64,000 nt of DNA from positions 930,001 through 994,000 of the forward strand of contig NZ_CP142208.1 in the NCBI RefSeq assembly GCF_036865545.1. The letters are read 5' to 3'. Below are positions 58,363 through 64,000 of this stretch, piece by piece. Both the position numbers and the translations under genes were made by a program. Numbering within the stretch: the first letter of the stretch is position 1; every line of letters starts with the position of its first letter. The notes beneath the pieces were generated by a model. That model worked only from the letters and a program-made list of their open reading frames with translations, searched no databases and had not been told where the DNA came from. Source of the DNA: Erwinia sp. E_sp_B01_1 (GTDB lineage Bacteria; Pseudomonadota; Gammaproteobacteria; Enterobacterales; Enterobacteriaceae).

Positions 58363-58674
58363 TCAAGCCTCGTTTATCAGGGCAAGCGCCTGATCCAGTA
58401 CTCTGTCCCCTTTGAGGGTGCCGTAAGCCATCATGTCGATACAGGCGATCTTCCTGTTATGCTCAATGGCGATCTTTTCACACTCGGCAAGTTTATACCT
58501 GACCTGTGGCCCCAGCAGAGCAACGTCATATTCATGCACTATGGTCTTATAATCACGGACAGAGCGGGCACAGATCTCAGCATCAGTCCCGCGTGCTTTT
58601 GCGGCCTCCTGCATTTTTTTCACCATCAGGCTGGTCGACATTCCCAAATCACAAAGTAGAAGGATCTTTTTCAT
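58363..58674 (-). CDS. PTS EIIB, lactose/cellobiose family
   Basis: Cytosolic phosphotransfer subunit that phosphorylates the incoming sugar. It has 103 residues, the usual CelA/ChbB length. The phosphorylated cysteine is Cys8 in ILLLCDLGMSTS. The start overlaps the end of the M17 peptidase gene by 26 bases, which indicates tight coupling in one operon. EIIB, EIIA and EIIC are separate proteins, as in the chitobiose/cellobiose systems. Confidence 0.94.
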   Translation of the reverse strand: MKKILLLCDLGMSTSLMVKKMQEAAKARGTDAEICARSVRDYKTIVHEYDVALLGPQVRYKLAECEKIAIEHNRKIACIDMMAYGTLKGDRVLDQALALINEA

Positions 58675-60133
58675 TATATTGCTCCAGGCGACCCAGCAGA
58701 TGCTGGATCAAAAGGGGGATTGGACGCCCTGTGGCCACGCTTCGGCCACTTTCACGCCACAGTGCGGTGCCGCTTATATCCAGATGTGCCCAGGGGATAG
58801 CATCAGGACAAAAGCGACTCAAAAACCAGGCTGCCGAGGAAGCTATGGCGGCATTATTAGTCGGGGTATTACAGAGATCGGCGATGTGGCTTTCCGCCTG
58901 TTTACTGAAGCGGCTATCCAGAGGCAACGACCAGACAGGATCGCCACTTTGGCACCCGGCCTGAGTAAGCGCACTGCGAAGCGACTCGTTCTCAGTCATC
59001 AGGCCGCTGAGATCGTAACCCAGCGCTTTGACCACCGCCCCGGTAAGCGTGGCGAGGTCTATGATGTATTCGGGCGGATGGCCCTCACTGTTACGAAGTC
59101 TGGCTGCCCAGGCGAGAGCATCAGCCAGCACCAGCCGTCCCTCGGCATCGGTATTATTGATTTCAACAGTCAGCCCACTGTAGCTGGTTGCGACATCGCC
59201 GGGACGCATTGCTGCCGGGCCCACCATATTTTCGGCCAGGGCCAGCACGCCAACCAGCTGTACGGGTAATTTCATTTCGGCAACGGCCAGCAGCAGGCCG
59301 AAAACATTGGCCGCGCCGCACATGTCATACTTCATGGTGTACATGCCCTCGCCATTTTTCAGCCACAGGCCGCCGGTATCAAAAGTGATCCCTTTGCCTG
59401 CATATGCTGCAAAAGGAGCGCTCTGAGCCCCCAGATAATGGACGATCATCAGACGGGGAGGATTACAGGCCCCTTTTCCCACCGCCTCCAGCAGGCCCAA
59501 CCCCTGTGCGGCAATCTGTGTTTCATCCAAAACTTCGCAGGTGAGCGCCGGGTAAGGGGCAATCAGACGCCTGACTTCATCGACAAAAAACACCGGCGTA
59601 CAGTGTTCACCTGGCAAGTCGGCCAGGCGACGTGCTGCCATCATCCCTTTTGCTGTAGCTGCCACCTGAAACAATCGGGCCTGCAGTCCGCTCAGTTGAT
59701 GAGGCAGGGAATAAAAAACCATCTGGTCGATACGCGATGCAGGTTCGCTGGTTTTCAGGCCAAGATCGCTTAGCTGATAATCCAGGTTAAAAAGAAAATG
59801 CAGCAGCGTATTCAGGCCGGAAGTGTCCCGATCAAACAGGCTGCAATCCACAATAAGACGTGTGCAGGTTGAATCCCGCAGTAACGGGCGTAGAGCATTC
59901 GTCAGTGAACGGATTTTGGTATCCTGCCAGAACGAATCAGGGAGAAGAGTAATACGGCCAACCGGATCGCAACCGTAAGCACAATCCGCTGGATCTTTCA
60001 GGGCCGTACTCCGCAGCGCCTGCAACAAACCGGCGTTAACCGGTAATGACATCATCGGACTGCTGGCGTAGCTGATGATATGAGTGTTGAGATCCAGCTC
60101 AGGTAACTTATCGATTGGCTGATAGCTAATCAT
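58649..60133 (-). CDS. M17-family leucyl aminopeptidase-like enzyme in a PTS operon
   Basis: Zinc/manganese aminopeptidase of the PepA fold. I choose the second of two adjacent ATGs (60133), seven bases after AGGAG; the first is at 60136. It has 494 residues. Every active-site residue of E. coli PepA is present at a constant offset of 23: Lys247, Asp252, Lys259, Asp270, Asp329, Glu331 and Arg333 (KGITFDTGG, MKYDMCG, NTDAEGR). The N-terminal 160 residues are divergent from PepA. The gene overlaps the glycosylasparaginase gene upstream and EIIB downstream. A dedicated peptidase inside a PTS operon suggests peptide-linked substrates (inference). Confidence 0.9.
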   Translation of the reverse strand: MISYQPIDKLPELDLNTHIISYASSPMMSLPVNAGLLQALRSTALKDPADCAYGCDPVGRITLLPDSFWQDTKIRSLTNALRPLLRDSTCTRLIVDCSLFDRDTSGLNTLLHFLFNLDYQLSDLGLKTSEPASRIDQMVFYSLPHQLSGLQARLFQVAATAKGMMAARRLADLPGEHCTPVFFVDEVRRLIAPYPALTCEVLDETQIAAQGLGLLEAVGKGACNPPRLMIVHYLGAQSAPFAAYAGKGITFDTGGLWLKNGEGMYTMKYDMCGAANVFGLLLAVAEMKLPVQLVGVLALAENMVGPAAMRPGDVATSYSGLTVEINNTDAEGRLVLADALAWAARLRNSEGHPPEYIIDLATLTGAVVKALGYDLSGLMTENESLRSALTQAGCQSGDPVWSLPLDSRFSKQAESHIADLCNTPTNNAAIASSAAWFLSRFCPDAIPWAHLDISGTALWRESGRSVATGRPIPLLIQHLLGRLEQYNEKDPSTL

Positions 60134-61091
60134 CATGGTTCTCCTCCACAGGGGCGCGAATACGCTGTGCATAATCCACCAGCCATTGTTCACTGGCCGG
60201 TGAGTAAAAGGTTTGTCCGTCATGCCGCTCAGCAAGAAATACGGTAGCGGGAAGAAGGGCGGTGGCCACGACAAAGGAGAAGGTTTTGATGTTGGTTGCA
60301 GCGCCAAACTCGCCCTGCGTATTCATGCATACCACCGATAAATCGCCCACCCGACCAAAACGGCTCATCAGTTTGTCTTCGAGTTCGAACACTACCGAGT
60401 CCGCAGCCTGCTGAGGTGACATTCCCTGCTGAAGGCGGCGCACAATCTCATAACTGGTGCAGCCTTTCATCAGGTCTTCACCCACACCTGTAGCCGTAGC
60501 GGAGCCGGTCTGGCTGTCACAATAGAATCCCGACCCTATGATTGGCGAATCCCCCAGCCGACCCCGGCGCTTCATAAACAACCCACTGGTAGACGTTGCC
60601 ACGCTCATTGAGCCCTGCCGATCCAGAGCGATGATGCCTACGGTGTCATGACCATCGTAGGGGCTAAGCCCCTTATCAATAGTCTCGCGGCAGCGTTTGC
60701 GGTAATGCTGCCCTGCGCGGTCGGTGAGCATAGGTTTTCCGGTGAAACCCTGGCTGAGCGCCCACTCGCGTGCTCCTGTACCGACCAAAACGCTGTTGAA
60801 GCGTTCGCGACTCAAGGCCTGCGCCACCTTCACCGGATTGGCGATATCCATCAGATTCCCCACGGCCCCAAAGGCCAGCGTGTCACCGTCCATAAAAGCC
60901 GCATCCAGTTCCACCTCGCCATTTTCGGTGGGCAATCCGCCGTAGCCGACCGATTTGTAAAACGGGAAATCCTCCACTTCCGCCACCGCATCAACCACGC
61001 TCCGGGCAGCACTTGCTCCCTGACTGAGCTTTTCGCTGGCGTGGGTGACCCCTTCAAGCGCCATACGCCAGGTTGCAATCATTCCCCACAT
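60126..61091 (-). CDS. N4-(beta-N-acetylglucosaminyl)-L-asparaginase family Ntn hydrolase
   Basis: Member of the aspartylglucosaminidase (glycosylasparaginase) family, which cleaves the amide bond between GlcNAc and asparagine. From the ATG at 61091, six bases after AGGAG, it has 321 residues. The autocleavage site is Asp149-Thr150 in YDGHDTVGIIALD; Thr150 becomes the N-terminal nucleophile of the beta chain. SVATSTSGLFMKRRGRLGDS and GSGFYCDSQTGSATATGVGE are the substrate-binding segments of the family. No signal peptide is seen from this start, unlike the secreted Elizabethkingia enzyme, so it should act on imported substrate. It lies between EIIC (34-bp gap) and the M17 peptidase (8-bp overlap). 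Confidence 0.9.
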   Translation of the reverse strand: MWGMIATWRMALEGVTHASEKLSQGASAARSVVDAVAEVEDFPFYKSVGYGGLPTENGEVELDAAFMDGDTLAFGAVGNLMDIANPVKVAQALSRERFNSVLVGTGAREWALSQGFTGKPMLTDRAGQHYRKRCRETIDKGLSPYDGHDTVGIIALDRQGSMSVATSTSGLFMKRRGRLGDSPIIGSGFYCDSQTGSATATGVGEDLMKGCTSYEIVRRLQQGMSPQQAADSVVFELEDKLMSRFGRVGDLSVVCMNTQGEFGAATNIKTFSFVVATALLPATVFLAERHDGQTFYSPASEQWLVDYAQRIRAPVEENHDD

Positions 61092-61125
61092 CGCATTCTC
61101 CTTGTTGTTACCCGCAGGGTTGCGG

Positions 61126-62406
61126 CTATTGCTGTGTTTCTGCTGCGCGATACTGCTTATCAACAATGCGTAAAAAGGGCAGATAGAGCAGAGCGCCAAT
61201 CAGCAGATTGACGATTTGCATCAGGCTGCCGCTGAGATGGCCAGTGACGATAAAGCCGCTAATCACCGGTGGTAGCGTCCAGGGGATAAAGACGCCGGTT
61301 GTCACCGCCACTGCGCCCAGCTTCATTGCTCCGTATTGCACGGTCGTCAGCACCACGGGCACCAGATTGAAGGGGATAAGCATGACCGGGTTCATGATGA
61401 TCGGCAGACCAAACAGAATGGGTTCATTGATATTAAACAGCGAAGCGCCAGCGCCGAGACGACCTACTTCACGTATGCTCTTACTGCGGGCGAAGAACAG
61501 CATGGCAATCACTAATGAGAGCGTGGCTCCGGCACCGCCCATCCAGATCATGTCAAAAAACTGCTCTGTCACAATGTGTGGGGGCGTGACGCCAGCCTGA
61601 ATCGCGGCAATGTTGTCGGTCTGATTCTCCATCCACAGGGGACGGATTATGCCGTTAACCATTGAGCCGGAATTAATACCAACCGACCACAGCAGGGTAA
61701 TACTCATCACGGTCAGCAATGCACCCACGTAGGAAGTCCCGAAATGGCGCACGGGTGTGGCAACCACATCATAAATAAACTGATGGATGGTCTGATAACT
61801 TGTGTGTTCAAACAGAATTCGGATTGTCAGCATGAGTACGATCACCAACAGTGACGGAATCAGCGCAGCAAAAGATTCCTGTACGGCAGGAGGCACGCCT
61901 TCCGGCATGCTGAGCACCCACTTGCGCCGCTTGAGAAAGCAGAATAATTCGGTCCACAACAGCGAGCCGATCATCGCCACAAACAGCCCTTTACTGCCAA
62001 TCCACTCCGTCGGAATGGCGGTCATTCCCAGCGCTTCTACCTTGATAAAAGGGGTGAGGATCAGAAAACAGACCAGCGCCAGGATGCCGCAGGAAACCCG
62101 ATCTTCCTCATAGTGTTCAGCCAGACGGTAGGCCGTGAGGAAACAAACGAACAGGGACATGGTTGAAAACACCGCGTTAAACGGAATCTCAACAATGTTG
62201 CTCCAGCTGTTGCCAAACAGCCCGGCCATAAACTGTTGGTAGCTTTGGTTGGGGAAAGAAGAGATCACCAGCAGGATCGACCCGACGATGATGAACGGCA
62301 TAAATGAGACGTAGGCTCCGCGAATGGCACAAAGATGGCGCTGCTGTGCGGCTCTGGCTGCCAGGGGCATAAGCTTTGCTTCAAGAAATCCAGGAAATCT
62401 GTTCAT
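61126..62406 (-). CDS. PTS EIIC, lactose/cellobiose family permease
   Basis: Membrane channel and sugar-binding subunit of the PTS. From the ATG at 62406, six bases after GGAG, it has 426 residues, in the family range, with about ten hydrophobic segments. Family motifs include GAYVSFMPFIIVGSILLVI, GGAGATLSLVIAML and the substrate-site region FNINEPILFGLPIIMNPVML. The family handles beta-linked di- and oligosaccharides such as cellobiose, chitobiose, lichenan fragments and lactose. First gene of the five-gene leftward operon. The alternative TTG at 62418 is less well placed for the SD. Confidence 0.94.
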   Translation of the reverse strand: MNRFPGFLEAKLMPLAARAAQQRHLCAIRGAYVSFMPFIIVGSILLVISSFPNQSYQQFMAGLFGNSWSNIVEIPFNAVFSTMSLFVCFLTAYRLAEHYEEDRVSCGILALVCFLILTPFIKVEALGMTAIPTEWIGSKGLFVAMIGSLLWTELFCFLKRRKWVLSMPEGVPPAVQESFAALIPSLLVIVLMLTIRILFEHTSYQTIHQFIYDVVATPVRHFGTSYVGALLTVMSITLLWSVGINSGSMVNGIIRPLWMENQTDNIAAIQAGVTPPHIVTEQFFDMIWMGGAGATLSLVIAMLFFARSKSIREVGRLGAGASLFNINEPILFGLPIIMNPVMLIPFNLVPVVLTTVQYGAMKLGAVAVTTGVFIPWTLPPVISGFIVTGHLSGSLMQIVNLLIGALLYLPFLRIVDKQYRAAETQQ

Positions 62407-62455
62407 ACTGAACTCCAAATGTCCTTATTGAAAAAGTGACTCCATTGCGTGCTGG

Positions 62456-62461
62456 ATTATC
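62456..62461 (-). promoter_or_regulatory. -10 element of the PTS operon promoter
   Basis: GATAAT on the minus strand, preceded by TG. The start point is expected near 62449, about 43 bp before the EIIC ATG. No good -35 hexamer is seen, as expected for an activator-dependent promoter. Confidence 0.55.
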
Positions 62462-62482
62462 AGGTAAGGGGGAACCAGGAAA

Positions 62483-62498
62483 GGTGAAACAGTTCACA
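62483..62498 (-). promoter_or_regulatory. CRP-cAMP site of the PTS operon
   Basis: TGTGAACTGTTTCACC on the minus strand matches TGTGA-N6-TCACA in 9 of 10 positions. Its centre (62490.5) is 41.5 bp upstream of the predicted start near 62449, the class II CRP position. It also contains the perfect inverted repeat GTGAA-N4-TTCAC. Confidence 0.75.
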
Positions 62499-62569
62499 GT
62501 GTGGCGCTAATATAAAAAATATCTCACAAGATTAGTTATCATAAGATCACCGATATGACGGAGAAGACT

Positions 62570-63433
62570 ATGGAAATTAAGCTACATGCCAATGCCACAA
62601 CCACCCCGCGGATACGACGGTATATCCAGCAATCTGCTAAAAGCGATCGTGAGTTGGCACAAGAGCTGGGCATCTCAGTGCCTACCGTCCGGCGCTGGCG
62701 GAAGCGGCAGGACGTCGCCGATCGTCACACCACCCCAGACAAGGTGCGTAAAGCGTTAACGGATCAACAGGCCTCAGTAATTAACTGGCTGAGACTAAAT
62801 TTTCAGATACCGCTTGATGAGCTATTGAACGTGGTAAATGAGGGGATGCAGCAGCCGATCTCCCGCGCCGGGCTGGATCGTTATCTGCGTGGCGCAACTG
62901 AGCGTAACAGGGCTCCTCTGCGGGGAAGAAAGGCGCTTAAGGCCGGGGAGCGACCGGGCAGGCTCTCGGTGCATTACCAGCGTGTCAGCCTGCTGGCTGA
63001 AGAGGGTGGGGAGCAGCATATTCTGTGGGCTGAAGAAAAGCTGAGCGGCTGGCTGAATGCGCGTGCTTTTGCCGGCGCATCGCCCATGCTGGTGGTCAAC
63101 TGGTTGCAGGCGATACAGCCGCACTGCCCGGGTGAGATACACCTTATTGAGACTGAAAATAAAAAATTGTTTGGTGATGCCGGAGATCGGGCCTCTCCTT
63201 TGCAGCAATGGTGCACAGAGCAAGGTACGCAACTGCTGCAACGGCCCGATCGGCAAACCGATGTGACGTTACGGCTCGACACCCCTTTAGCTGATTTGCT
63301 GCCGGTGGCGACAGATAAGTCGCTGGATGCCCTGCTGCAACTGTTGTGTGCCACTCATAATGTCAGCTGGACGCAGAAAAAACTGGGAGGGCTGACGCCG
63401 GAGGCATTCTGGCATAACGCTCTGAAAGGCTGA
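62570..63433 (+). CDS. IS481-transposase-like protein with degenerate catalytic site; probable regulator
   Basis: From the ATG at 62570, six bases after GGAG, this encodes 287 residues; the ATG at 62555 has no SD. Residues 1-110 match the IS481-family N-terminus: MEIKLHANATTTPRIRRYIQ, an HTH at about 26-45 (DRELAQELGISVPTVRRWRK), and the second helical part PLDELLNVVNEGMQQPISRA. Residues 130-287 still align collinearly with the rve/DDE domain. The usual Asp, Asp, Glu are replaced by His135 (LSVHYQRV), Glu196 (LIETENKKLF) and Leu234 (VTLRLDTPLADLL). It therefore should bind DNA but not transpose. Divergent from the PTS operon across 163 bp, so it is the likely regulator. No IS end repeats are seen nearby. 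The family alignment is from memory. Confidence 0.75.
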   Translation: MEIKLHANATTTPRIRRYIQQSAKSDRELAQELGISVPTVRRWRKRQDVADRHTTPDKVRKALTDQQASVINWLRLNFQIPLDELLNVVNEGMQQPISRAGLDRYLRGATERNRAPLRGRKALKAGERPGRLSVHYQRVSLLAEEGGEQHILWAEEKLSGWLNARAFAGASPMLVVNWLQAIQPHCPGEIHLIETENKKLFGDAGDRASPLQQWCTEQGTQLLQRPDRQTDVTLRLDTPLADLLPVATDKSLDALLQLLCATHNVSWTQKKLGGLTPEAFWHNALKG

Positions 63434-63451
63434 TAAAACGGCAGAGCGGAC

Positions 63452-64000
63452 TTACTCAGAAGTCACGGACTTATGGCCCAGTTTTGCGCTGACAAAATCG
63501 ATAAAACTGCGAAGGCGATTACTGACCGCGCTGTCACTGTAATAGACCGCGTTGATCGGCATAGCCACTTTCAGGGTCTCCTTGACCAGAATCTGTACCA
63601 GATCCCCACGCCTGAGATCTTCATCGATCATAAAATCTGATAAGCAGGCAATTCCATTCCCCTGCAGGCAAAGCTGGCGCTGCGTTTCGCCACTGTTTGA
63701 GGTAAGTTCCGGAGTGATCTCCAGCATCCGTCCATCACTCAGGGCCAGTGGCCAGCGGTTAAGGAGGGGGAGATCGTTGAAGCCGATGCAGCAATGTTGC
63801 GCCAGATCCTCCACCGTTTGAGGCGTGCCGTGGCGTGTCAGCCACTCTGGCGAAGCCAGGATTTTTCGATAGCTGGTGATGAGTTTGCGTGCCTTCATAC
63901 TGGAGTCTGCCAGGTCTCCCACGCGGATTGCGATGTCGACCTTTCGCTCAATCAGGTTAATAAAATTCTCTGAGGAGACCAGCGACAGCGACATCTCCGG
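63452..64000 (-). CDS. yafC: LysR-type transcriptional regulator YafC (N-terminus outside window)
   Basis: C-terminal 182 residues of a LysR-family regulator; the frame is open to the last base, and the missing N-terminal part (about 120 residues, including the HTH) lies beyond the window. The visible part is the effector-binding domain: [32 protein letters not shown] and [20 protein letters not shown] align closely to E. coli YafC. In E. coli yafC follows aspU and dkgB; here dkgB is absent and the PTS cluster fills the place. It is convergent with the transposase-like gene, 18 bp apart. The in-frame Met at 63994 is not the start. Confidence 0.9.
   Translation of the reverse strand, partial: PEMSLSLVSSENFINLIERKVDIAIRVGDLADSSMKARKLITSYRKILASPEWLTRHGTPQTVEDLAQHCCIGFNDLPLLNRWPLALSDGRMLEITPELTSNSGETQRQLCLQGNGIACLSDFMIDEDLRRGDLVQILVKETLKVAMPINAVYYSDSAVSNRLRSFIDFVSAKLGHKSVTSE

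Noticed and set aside
62500..63451. Active insertion sequence around the IS481-like gene
   Set aside because: All three catalytic positions are substituted, no terminal inverted repeats or target duplications are visible, and the gene has its own SD and divergent-regulator placement.

Overview
The window is a chromosomal segment from a member of the Enterobacterales. Gene order follows the E. coli K-12 fhu to yafC interval almost gene for gene, and the 16S rRNA and protein sequences are enterobacterial. The protein divergence from E. coli and several accessory differences point to an Erwinia/Pantoea-like genus. That genus-level call is inference from memory, not from a search.

Layout. 1-3620: ferric hydroxamate importer fhuCDB (fhuC is cut by the window start). 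3792-13604: hemL, clcA, erpA, an unrecognised small exported protein where E. coli has yadS, then btuF-mtnN, dgt, degP and cdaR. 13714-18940: leftward yaeH, dapD, glnD and map, with a palindromic repeat-like element in front of yaeH. 19060-34414: the conserved translation and envelope block rpsB-tsf-pyrH-frr-dxr-uppS-cdsA-rseP-bamA-skp-lpxD-fabZ-lpxA-lpxB-rnhB. It joins translation, isoprenoid carrier, phospholipid, outer-membrane assembly and lipid A synthesis. 34447-45361: dnaE, accA, ldcC, yaeR, tilS with a coupled small cytochrome c, rof-yaeP (leftward), yaeQ-arfB and a short nlpE. 45409-51014: leftward proS, trmO, rcsF and metQ-metI-metN behind a MetJ operator; then gmhB rightward.

51755-57964 is a complete rRNA operon: P1/P2 promoters, boxA, 16S, tRNA-Ile, tRNA-Ala, second boxA, 23S, 5S, tRNA-Thr, a second apparently identical 5S, tRNA-Asp and an intrinsic terminator. 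The distal part combines the arrangement E. coli has in rrnD (5S-Thr-5S) with the rrnH-linked tRNA-Asp.

58014-63433 is the accessory part, lying between tRNA-Asp and yafC where E. coli has dkgB. A compact leftward five-gene operon encodes a lactose/cellobiose-family PTS (EIIC, EIIB, EIIA) with a glycosylasparaginase-family Ntn hydrolase and an M17 leucyl-aminopeptidase-type enzyme placed inside it. Its promoter carries a near-consensus CRP site at -41.5. Divergent from it is a protein that is collinear over its whole length with IS481-family transposases but has lost all three DDE catalytic residues, so it looks like a transposase turned into a DNA-binding regulator. No phospho-glycosidase is present. 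I propose that this is a glycosyl-asparagine or glycopeptide uptake and degradation system controlled by a domesticated transposase. This is the most novel content of the window. The window ends inside the LysR-type regulator gene yafC.
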